Source of the DNA: Streptomyces sp. XY006
GTDB taxonomy: Bacteria > Actinomycetota > Actinomycetes > Streptomycetales > Streptomycetaceae
Direction: 5' to 3'
Length of the DNA stretch: 64,000 bases
NCBI RefSeq assembly: GCF_002237655.1
Contig: NZ_NOKT01000021.1
Location: forward strand, 1 to 64,000
Numbering within the stretch: the stretch's first letter is position 1; each line of letters starts with the position of its first letter. Below are positions 49,446-56,501 of this stretch, piece after piece. The notes under the pieces were generated by a model, which saw only the letters and a program-made list of their open reading frames with translations, searched no databases and was not told where the DNA came from. Made by a program: the position numbers and the translations under genes.

Positions 49446-50391
49446 GCTCGCAGAACAGCTGCAGGCTGCGCCACCCCTCCTCCACCGGCATCCCGCCCGC
49501 CAGCGGATGCAGGACGTACGAGTCGAGGCCCAGCCCCGCGCACTGCTCCGGCGTGAGGATCCGGTACACGCCCTCCGCGCGCAGCTCCGCCACGCTCGTC
49601 GCCGTCGACTTCACCGCCGAGCGCACCGTGCCCGACTGCCAGGAGGCGTACGTCCGCGCCTCGTGCAGGAAGTGCCTGCCGTACCGCGCCCAGGCCCGGT
49701 CCGGATCCTCGGCCACGTGCAGCAGCGCGGTCTCGGCCGCCGGCATCATGACCCAGCCCTCGGTGCCGTACTCGGCCAGCCGCTCCTTGTAGTAGGCCTC
49801 CAGCTCCGGCAGGTGCGCGCTCGGGAAGAAGGGCAGACCCAGCCGGGCGGCGCGACGGGCGGCCGCCCTGGAGGAGCCCCCGACCAGCAGCAGCGGGTGG
49901 GGTTCGGTGCCGGGGCGCGGGGTGACGCGGACCGTGCGGCCCCGGTAGGGGAAGGGCTCGCCCGTCCACGCCCGCAGCAGCGTCTGCAACAGCTCGTCCT
50001 GGAGCTTCCCGCGCCGGGCGAAGTCCACCCCGAACTGCTCGTACTCCTCCGGCCGGTACCCGATCCCGGCGACCGTCACCAGCCGGCCGCCGCTCAGCAG
50101 GTCCAGCACGGCGATCTCCTCGGCGAGCCGCAGCGGGTCGTGCAGCGGGCCGATGACCGCCGAGACGGTGACCGCGACACGCCGGGTCGCGCCGAAGACG
50201 GCTCCCGCGAAGACGAACGGCGACGGCAGCCAGTTGTTCTCCGCCCCGTGGTGCTCCTCCGTCTGCACCGTGGTGACGCCCCGGTCGTCGGCGTACGCGG
50301 CCATCTCCAGGGCCGCCCGGTAGCGGGCGCCGAGCTCGGCGGGGGAGGCCCCGGGGGCGACGAGGTTGAAGCGTACGACCGTGACGGGCAT
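49420..50391 (-). CDS. LLM-class flavin-dependent oxidoreductase
   Basis: A 323-residue luciferase-like monooxygenase. The TIM-barrel N-terminus VTVVRFNLVAPG … LEMAAYADDRGVTTVQTEEHHG (~2–50), AEEIAVLDLLSGGRLVTVAGIGYRPEEY (~92–119, F420/FMN region) and PLLLVGGSSRAAARRAARLG (~165–184) are typical. ATG 50391 is preceded on its strand by gggaga. Whether it uses F420 or FMN cannot be decided here; cofC in the window shows the strain makes F420. The C-terminal codons lie in the tandem repeat described at 49194–49445. Confidence 0.92.
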   Translation of the reverse strand: MPVTVVRFNLVAPGASPAELGARYRAALEMAAYADDRGVTTVQTEEHHGAENNWLPSPFVFAGAVFGATRRVAVTVSAVIGPLHDPLRLAEEIAVLDLLSGGRLVTVAGIGYRPEEYEQFGVDFARRGKLQDELLQTLLRAWTGEPFPYRGRTVRVTPRPGTEPHPLLLVGGSSRAAARRAARLGLPFFPSAHLPELEAYYKERLAEYGTEGWVMMPAAETALLHVAEDPDRAWARYGRHFLHEARTYASWQSGTVRSAVKSTATSVAELRAEGVYRILTPEQCAGLGLDSYVLHPLAGGMPVEEGWRSLQLFCERVLPALED

Positions 50392-50539
50392 GGCGGCGTC
50401 TCCCTTCACCGGGCGGTGTCCGGGGGACGTTAGCTGACGATGCGTCAGACATCCAGAGGCGTGGAGATCCGGCGGCCCCGGCCTTTCGGGGCGGTGCGCG
50501 CAGGGTGACCCGGGGCCCATGGCTGATACTGGACGCGTT

Positions 50540-51739
50540 ATGGACATCGTCATCCTTGCTGTAGTCATCGCCGTGGTCGTGCTCGGCGCGCTCGGCGGGC
50601 TCATCGTCGGCAGCCGGCGCAAGAAGCAGCTGCCGCCGCCCCCGCCCGCGGCGCCCGACATCACCGCCCCACCGGCCGAGCCGCACGTCGGCGACGAGGC
50701 CGAGACGCCGCGGGAGGAACCGCGGCGCACGATAGAGGAGGTTGATCTCCCGGACGGCTCGGCTCCGGTCGTCGTCGAGGAGCCGCCCGCCGAGGCTCCC
50801 GAGATCGAGATCCCGGAGCCCACGGCGGGCCGCCTGGTCCGGCTGCGGGCCCGGCTCTCCCGCTCGCAGAACGCCCTCGGCAAGGGCCTGCTGACCCTGC
50901 TGTCCCGCGAGCACCTCGACGAGGACACCTGGGAGGAGATCGAGGACACGCTGCTCACCGCCGACGTCGGCGTGCAGCCCACCCAGGAACTGGTCGAGCG
51001 GCTGCGCGAGCGCGTGAAGGTGCTCGGCACCCGCACCCCCGAGGAACTGCGCACCCTGCTCCGCGAGGAGCTCGTCACCCTGGTCGGCCGCGACATGGAC
51101 CGCGCGGTCAAGACCGAGCCGGAGGACCGCAAGCCGGGCATCGTGATGGTCGTCGGCGTCAACGGCACCGGCAAGACCACCACCACCGGCAAGCTCGCCC
51201 GCGTCCTGGTCGCCGACGGCCAGAGCGTGGTGCTCGGCGCCGCCGACACCTTCCGGGCCGCCGCCGCCGACCAGCTCCAGACCTGGGGCGAGCGCGTCGG
51301 CGCCTACACCGTACGCGGACCGGAGGGCGGCGACCCCGCCTCCGTGGCCTTCGACGCGGTCAAGGAGGGCAAGGAGATGGGCGCGAACGTCGTGCTCATC
51401 GACACCGCCGGCCGGCTGCACACCAAGACCGGCCTGATGGACGAGCTCGGCAAGGTCAAGCGGGTCGTCGAGAAGCACGCCCCGGTCGACGAGGTGCTGC
51501 TCGTCCTGGACGCCACCACCGGCCAGAACGGCCTCGTCCAGGCCCGGGTCTTCGCCGAGGTCGTCGACATCACCGGCATCGTCCTGACCAAGCTGGACGG
51601 CACGGCCAAGGGCGGCATCGTGGTCGCGGTCCAGCGCGAGCTGGGCGTCCCGGTCAAGCTGGTCGGGCTCGGCGAGGGCGCGGACGACCTCGCGCCGTTC
51701 GAGCCGGAGGCGTTCGTTGACGCCCTTATCGGGGAGTGA
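50540..51739 (+). CDS. ftsY: Signal recognition particle receptor FtsY
   Basis: A 399-residue SRP-receptor GTPase. An N-terminal hydrophobic anchor (MDIVILAVVIAVVVLGALGGLIVG, 1–24) is typical of actinobacterial FtsY and replaces the soluble acidic A domain of E. coli; the following ~80 residues are Pro/Glu-rich. The NG domain shows VVGVNGTGKTTTTGKLA (~203–219), AADTFRAAAADQL (~235), VLIDTAGRLHTK (~286), VLTKLDGTAKGG (~350) and the terminal GLGEGADDLAPF. ATG 50540 is preferred over 50519 because it begins directly with the anchor. A hairpin with a 16-nt left arm follows. Confidence 0.96.
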   Translation: MDIVILAVVIAVVVLGALGGLIVGSRRKKQLPPPPPAAPDITAPPAEPHVGDEAETPREEPRRTIEEVDLPDGSAPVVVEEPPAEAPEIEIPEPTAGRLVRLRARLSRSQNALGKGLLTLLSREHLDEDTWEEIEDTLLTADVGVQPTQELVERLRERVKVLGTRTPEELRTLLREELVTLVGRDMDRAVKTEPEDRKPGIVMVVGVNGTGKTTTTGKLARVLVADGQSVVLGAADTFRAAAADQLQTWGERVGAYTVRGPEGGDPASVAFDAVKEGKEMGANVVLIDTAGRLHTKTGLMDELGKVKRVVEKHAPVDEVLLVLDATTGQNGLVQARVFAEVVDITGIVLTKLDGTAKGGIVVAVQRELGVPVKLVGLGEGADDLAPFEPEAFVDALIGE

Positions 51740-51788
51740 GCTCGGCACCAGCCGCGGCACGACCTGCGAAGAACCGTACCTGCGCGAG

Positions 51789-51827
51789 AAGCGCCCGCCC
51801 CCGAGGTGCAGTCGGGGACGGGCGCTT
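51789..51827 (+). terminator. ftsY terminator
   Basis: Stem aagcgcccgcccccga / tcggggacgggcgctt, one mismatch, 7-nt loop, between convergent genes. Confidence 0.82.
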
Positions 51828-51848
51828 CGCTCTGTGCCCGGGCCGCCG

Positions 51849-52514
51849 CTAGGCGCGTGAACGGTGTGCCACGTACGCCAGCGTGCCCAGCACCAGGCGG
51901 GCCTCCGGCGGCCGGGAGGCCGAGTCCAGGGCGGGGGAGCGCAGCCAGCGCACCGGGCCGAGGCCGCCGCGGTCCGAAGGCGGCGCCGTGATGTGCGTGC
52001 CGGGGCCGAGGCCGCGCAGGTCCAGGGCGTCCGGGTCGTCCCAGCCCATGCGGTAGAGCAGCCCGGGCAGGTCGGCGGCGGCGCCCGGGGCGACCAGGAA
52101 CTGGGCGCGGCCGTCGGGCGTGGCCGCGACCGGGCCGACGGGCAGGCCCATGCGCTCCAGCCGGGCCAGGGCGCGGCAGCCGGCCGGCTCGGCCACCTCG
52201 ATGACGTCGAAGGCCCGGCCGACCGGCAGCATCACCGCGGCGCCGGGGAACTCGCCCCAGGTCTCCGTGACGTCGTCGAGGGTCGCCCCGGCGGGGATCA
52301 CGGGGGCGAAGTCCAGCGGGTGCGCGCCCGGAGACGGGCAGTCGCGGCGGCCGCAGGAGCAGGCGCCCGCCGAGGCCCGGGCCCCCGGGACCACGTCCCA
52401 GCCCCACAGGCCGGTGAACTCGGCCACGGCCGTGCCGTCCGACGTGCGGCTGCGGCGGCGCGTGCCGGACCGGATGTCGCGCATGCCCCGGCTGATGCCG
52501 ATCGTGAAGCCCAT
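51849..52514 (-). CDS. Small bifunctional DNA primase/polymerase (prim-pol)-like protein
   Basis: 221 residues. After a basic N-terminus (RDIRSGTRRRSRTS), the CSCGRRDCPSPGAHP motif (~51–65) is the cysteine/His signature of actinobacterial 'bifunctional DNA primase/polymerase' proteins. FDVIEV (~101–106) takes the place of the catalytic strand, and only one or two acidic residues fit the hhDhDhh pattern, so catalysis is uncertain. No helicase domain follows. In Streptomyces a protein of this type commonly lies between ftsY and nsdA, so it is conserved here and not a sign of a plasmid. ATG 52514. Confidence 0.8.
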   Translation of the reverse strand: MGFTIGISRGMRDIRSGTRRRSRTSDGTAVAEFTGLWGWDVVPGARASAGACSCGRRDCPSPGAHPLDFAPVIPAGATLDDVTETWGEFPGAAVMLPVGRAFDVIEVAEPAGCRALARLERMGLPVGPVAATPDGRAQFLVAPGAAADLPGLLYRMGWDDPDALDLRGLGPGTHITAPPSDRGGLGPVRWLRSPALDSASRPPEARLVLGTLAYVAHRSRA

Positions 52515-52960
52515 ACCCCCTCCAACGGGTCCGGCGCACCGGCGGTTACGCAGCGGACGCGACGCGTGACTCTCTGTTTCCGGCTTCCCGGGTGGCGGCC
52601 TGCTCACTCCGCGCCAGGAAGTGCCCAGGGTGGTGTGCCGGGCGACGCGCGCCCCTGAGTGCATCGCTGCACCCGCTCCTGGTGGTGCCGTGTCAAGTGA
52701 ATCGCGCGTTGACGCACATGAGTTCATTCGATGGGGTGGCGAATGGTGGCGTTTCCGTGTGAGCCGTGGCCGGACGGGTGATCGTAGGATTACTTTGTGT
52801 GCACGAGGCCTGGGGGCACATGCGCTCGTGGGTATGCCGGAGGCAAGTCGTCTTTCCGTTCGAAGGGTGACAAGGGCCGGACGGACGGCCGTACGAACCG
52901 GCATGCTGATAGGGCTTGGCGCACTCGGCGACAAGTGGTCTCAGGGATGGGGGCGTTCCA
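52515..52960. other. Divergent promoter region between the prim-pol-like gene and nsdA; no gene seen
   Basis: 446 bp with lower GC than the flanks. A ttgacg at 52710–52715 and a taggat at 52785–52790 could be promoter elements but are not at mutually correct spacing. No convincing dyad. Open frames in it have no protein-like composition. Confidence 0.45.
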
Positions 52961-54454
52961 GTGAGCGGCAACGGCGGAAGCGGAACGAACGCTGCACACG
53001 CGACGCACACTGACAAGCGCCCGAACGAGCTGCTCACCTCCTGGTTCGTGCGCAGCGGCTGGTCCAAGGGCGAGCTCGCCCGGCAGGTCAACCGCAGGGC
53101 CCGCCAGCTGGGCGCCAACCACATCTCCACGGACACCTCGCGGGTCCGCCGCTGGCTCGACGGCGAGAACCCCCGCGAGCCGATCCCCAGGATCCTGTCC
53201 GAGCTGTTCTCGGAGCGTTTCGGCGTCGTCGTCTCCGTCGAGGACCTGGGGCTGCGCACCGCGCGCCAGTCACCGTCCGCGACCGGCGTCGACCTGCCCT
53301 GGACGGGCCCGCAGACCGTGGCCCTGCTCAGCGAGTTCTCGCGCAGCGACCTGATGCTGGCGCGGCGCGGCTTCCTCGGGAGCTCGCTGGTCCTGTCTGC
53401 GGGCCCGGCCCTCATCGAGCCCATGCAGCGCTGGCTCGTCCCCTCGCCTCCCGGCCCGCGGTCCGAGCCGGAGCCGGCTGCCTCCGGGCGCGCCCGCGGC
53501 CGGCTCTCCAAGCCGGAGCTGGACCTCCTGGAATCCACGACGGTGATGTTCCGGCAGTGGGACGCCCAGTGCGGCGGCGGACTGCGCCGCAAGGCCGTCG
53601 TCGGCCAGCTGCACGAAGTGACCGACCTGCTCCAGGAACCCCAGCCGGAGGCCACCACCCGGCGCCTGTTCAAGGTCGCCGCCGAGCTCGCCGAGCTGGC
53701 CGGCTGGATGTCGTACGACATCGGACTGCAGCCGACCGCGCAGAAGTACTTCGTCCTCGCCCTGCACGCGGCCAAGGAGGCCGGCGACCGGCCCCTCGGC
53801 TCGTACGTGCTGTCCAGCATGAGCCGCCAGATGATCCACCTCGGCCGGCCCGACGACGCGCTGGAACTGATCCACCTCGCGCAGTACGGCAGCCGGGACT
53901 GCGCGAGCCCGCGCACCCAGTCGATGCTGTATGCGATGGAGGCCCGCGCCTACGCCAACATGGGCCAGCCCGGCAAGTGCAAGCGGGCGGTCCGGATGGC
54001 CGAGGACACCTTCGCCGAGGCCGACGAGTGGGACGAGCCCGACCCCGACTGGATCCGCTTCTTCTCCGAGGCCGAGCTCCACGGCGAGAACTCCCACTCC
54101 TTCCGCGACCTGGCCTATGTCGCAGGCCGCAGCCCGGCCTACGCCTCGCTGGCCGAGCCCCTGATGAAGCGGGCGGTGGAGCTGTTCGCCGAGGACGGCG
54201 AGCACCAGCGGTCGTATGCGCTGAACCTGATCGGCATGGCCACCGTGCACCTGCTGCGGCGCGAGCCCGAGCAGAGCACGGTCTTCGCCACGGAGGCCAT
54301 GCGGGTCGCCAAGAAGGTCCGCTCCGAGCGCGTCAACACCCGCATCCGCAAGACCGTGGACACCGCCGCACGCGACTTCGGCGACCTCGGCGAGGTCGTC
54401 GACCTGACCGAGCGGCTCGCCGCCGAGCTGCCCGAAACCGCCGAGGCGGTCTGA
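52961..54454 (+). CDS. nsdA: NsdA, negative regulator of differentiation and antibiotic production
   Basis: A 497-residue TPR-containing transcriptional regulator-like protein. In S. coelicolor, disruption of nsdA (SCO5582) raises sporulation and antibiotic yield. An N-terminal segment resembles a helix-turn-helix core (LLTSWFVRSGWSKGELARQVNRRAR … TDTSRVRRWLDGENP, ~25–72). A middle region has tandem TPR-like helices (AQKYFVLALHAAKEAGD, DALELIHLAQYGS, CKRAVRMAEDTFAEAD; ~255–420). GTG 52961 gives VSGNGGSGTNAA; an upstream ATG at 52916 is less likely. The preceding 446 bp is its promoter region. Confidence 0.92.
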   Translation: MSGNGGSGTNAAHATHTDKRPNELLTSWFVRSGWSKGELARQVNRRARQLGANHISTDTSRVRRWLDGENPREPIPRILSELFSERFGVVVSVEDLGLRTARQSPSATGVDLPWTGPQTVALLSEFSRSDLMLARRGFLGSSLVLSAGPALIEPMQRWLVPSPPGPRSEPEPAASGRARGRLSKPELDLLESTTVMFRQWDAQCGGGLRRKAVVGQLHEVTDLLQEPQPEATTRRLFKVAAELAELAGWMSYDIGLQPTAQKYFVLALHAAKEAGDRPLGSYVLSSMSRQMIHLGRPDDALELIHLAQYGSRDCASPRTQSMLYAMEARAYANMGQPGKCKRAVRMAEDTFAEADEWDEPDPDWIRFFSEAELHGENSHSFRDLAYVAGRSPAYASLAEPLMKRAVELFAEDGEHQRSYALNLIGMATVHLLRREPEQSTVFATEAMRVAKKVRSERVNTRIRKTVDTAARDFGDLGEVVDLTERLAAELPETAEAV

Positions 54455-54479
54455 CCGGCCGCACGGCCCCCTGAACCCC

Positions 54480-54551
54480 GGCCGCGGCCGGCCCTCCCGA
54501 ACTGCCCGACTCGGCTCCCCCAGCCAGGTCATCGGAAGGCCGGCCGCGGCC
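54480..54551 (+). terminator. Long inverted repeat after nsdA
   Basis: 18-bp arms ggccgcggccggccctcc / ggaaggccggccgcggcc with one mismatch and a 36-nt loop; each arm is itself largely palindromic. Likely the nsdA terminator. Confidence 0.6.
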
Positions 54552-54659
54552 GGCCCGTGTGCCCCGGAAACAGGGAAGACGCCGAAGGTTGCGCCACGAT
54601 AACGATCGGCGCGGCCGCCCTCCGGCAGTTCATCGACGCGTAACACGGCACGCGCCTTC

Positions 54660-54697
54660 GTCACGGTCGCGAAACAACGAGGGGCCTCCACCGAAAC
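54660..54697 (+). promoter_or_regulatory. GlnR-like box upstream of amtB
   Basis: gtcac-n6-gaaac-n6-gggcc-n6-gaaac. The first a-site/b-site pair matches the actinobacterial GlnR consensus gTnAc-n6-GaAAc exactly; the second GTnAC position is degenerate (gggcc), but the second GAAAC is in phase. It lies 97 bp before the amtB start. In S. coelicolor GlnR activates amtB–glnK–glnD under nitrogen limitation. Confidence 0.8.
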
Positions 54698-54793
54698 CGC
54701 GCTGCGCCAATCTCGTGGCGCATAACCGGCCCACCCCTCACTCCGCTCCATGCTTCGCCCGCACGGGGCCGTACCAACGACGAGGAGACGCCG

Positions 54794-56137
54794 ATGGCAC
54801 CAGCCATCACCCTTGCCGCAGAGGCGCCCAAGCTCTCTGCCGCCAACACAGGGTTCATGCTCATCTGTTCCGCCCTGGTGATGCTCATGACCCCGGGTCT
54901 GGCCTTCTTCTACGGAGGCATGGTCCGCGTCAAGAGCACCCTGAACATGCTGATGATGAGCTTCATCAGCCTCGGGATCGTCACCATCCTGTGGGTGCTG
55001 TACGGCTTCTCCATGGCGTTCGGCACCGACTCCGGCAGCCTCATCGGCTGGAACTCCGACTGGGTCGGCCTCGGCAACATCGGCCTGACCGAGCTGTGGG
55101 ACGGCTACACCATCCCGGTGTTCGTCTTCCTGGTCTTCCAGCTGATGTTCGCGATCATCACGCCCGCCCTGATCAGCGGCGCCCTGGCCGACCGCGTGAA
55201 GTTCAGCGCCTGGGCGCTGTTCATCGCCCTGTGGGCCACGGTCGTCTACTTCCCGGTCGCGCACTGGGTCTGGGGCGCCGGCGGCTGGGCCTTCGAGCTC
55301 GGCGTGATCGACTTCGCCGGTGGTACGGCGGTCCACATCAACGCCGGTGCCGCCGCGCTCGGCGTGATCCTGGTCATCGGCAAGCGCGTCGGCTTCAAGA
55401 AGGACCCGATGCGCCCGCACAGCCTCCCGCTGGTGATGCTCGGCGCCGGTCTGCTGTGGTTCGGCTGGTTCGGCTTCAACGCCGGCTCCTGGCTCGGCAA
55501 CGACGACGGCGTGGGCGCGCTGATGTTCGTCAACACGCAGATCGCCACCGCCGCCGCCATGCTGGCCTGGCTCGCCTACGAGAAGATCCGCCACGGCGCG
55601 TTCACCACGCTGGGTGCCGCCTCCGGCGCGGTCGCCGGTCTGGTCGCCATCACCCCCGCCGGTGGTGCGGTCACCCCGCTCGGCGCGATCGCCGTCGGCG
55701 CCATCGCCGGTGTGCTGTGCGCCATGGCCGTCGGCCTGAAGTACCGGTTCGGCTACGACGACTCGCTCGACGTCGTCGGCGTCCACCTGGTCGGCGGTGT
55801 CGTCGGCTCCCTGCTCATCGGCTTCTTCGCCAGCGGCAAGGGCCAGTCCGAGGTCGAGGGCCTCTTCTACGGCGGCGGCCTGACCCAGTTCTGGAAGCAG
55901 TGCGCCGGTGTCTTCGCGGTGCTCGCCTACTCCCTGATCGTCTCCGCGATCCTCGCCTTCATCCTCGACAAGACCATCGGGATGCGGGTCCCCGAGGACG
56001 ACGAGGTCGCCGGCATCGACCAGGCCGAGCACGCCGAGACCGCATACGACTTCAGCGGCGCCGGTGGCGGTGCCGCCAAGACCGCTGCCGTCGCGGCCGC
56101 CGTGACCGGAGCCGAGAGCAAGAAGGTGGACGCATGA
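54794..56137 (+). CDS. amtB: Ammonium transporter AmtB
   Basis: A 447-residue Amt/Mep/Rh channel with 11 predicted TM segments that conducts ammonium. Family motifs: FFYGGMVRVKSTLNMLMMSF (~36–55), GGTAVHINAG with pore His181, FGWFGFNAGSW (~220–230) and VVGVHLVGGVVGSLLIG with the second twin His at 331. A cytoplasmic Ala/Gly-rich tail follows (~410–447), for GlnK contact. Start ATG 54794 follows gaggag. The 3' end overlaps glnK by 4 bp. Confidence 0.97.
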   Translation: MAPAITLAAEAPKLSAANTGFMLICSALVMLMTPGLAFFYGGMVRVKSTLNMLMMSFISLGIVTILWVLYGFSMAFGTDSGSLIGWNSDWVGLGNIGLTELWDGYTIPVFVFLVFQLMFAIITPALISGALADRVKFSAWALFIALWATVVYFPVAHWVWGAGGWAFELGVIDFAGGTAVHINAGAAALGVILVIGKRVGFKKDPMRPHSLPLVMLGAGLLWFGWFGFNAGSWLGNDDGVGALMFVNTQIATAAAMLAWLAYEKIRHGAFTTLGAASGAVAGLVAITPAGGAVTPLGAIAVGAIAGVLCAMAVGLKYRFGYDDSLDVVGVHLVGGVVGSLLIGFFASGKGQSEVEGLFYGGGLTQFWKQCAGVFAVLAYSLIVSAILAFILDKTIGMRVPEDDEVAGIDQAEHAETAYDFSGAGGGAAKTAAVAAAVTGAESKKVDA

Positions 56138-56472
56138 AGCTCATCACCGCCGTCGTGAAGCCGCACCGGCTCGACGAGATCAAGGAGGCCCTGCAGGCCT
56201 TCGGAGTACACGGACTGACGGTCACCGAGGCCAGCGGCTACGGTCGGCAGCGGGGACACACCGAGGTCTACCGGGGTGCCGAGTACACCGTCGACCTCGT
56301 CCCCAAGATCCGCATCGAGGTCCTGGTCGAGGACGACGACGCCGAGCAGCTGATCGACGTCGTGGTCAAGGCGGCCCGCACCGGCAAGATCGGTGACGGC
56401 AAGGTCTGGTCCATCCCGGTCGAGACGGCCGTACGGGTCCGGACCGGCGAGCGCGGCCCCGACGCGCTCTGA
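56134..56472 (+). CDS. glnK: PII nitrogen regulatory protein GlnK
   Basis: A 112-residue PII protein sensing ATP/ADP and 2-oxoglutarate. Tyr51 in the T-loop (YRGAEYTVDLVPK) is the residue known to be adenylylated in S. coelicolor. The B-loop TGKIGDGKVW (~83–92) is present. The start overlaps amtB. It probably plugs AmtB under ammonium excess. Confidence 0.97.
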   Translation: MKLITAVVKPHRLDEIKEALQAFGVHGLTVTEASGYGRQRGHTEVYRGAEYTVDLVPKIRIEVLVEDDDAEQLIDVVVKAARTGKIGDGKVWSIPVETAVRVRTGERGPDAL

Positions 56473-56501
56473 GGCAGGAAAAACAGAACAGGAGTCGCCG
56501 G

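Noticed and set aside
51849..52514. Prim-pol-like gene as a sign of an integrated plasmid or phage
   Set aside because: No replication, integration or transfer genes are near, and the gene sits in conserved ftsY–nsdA order.
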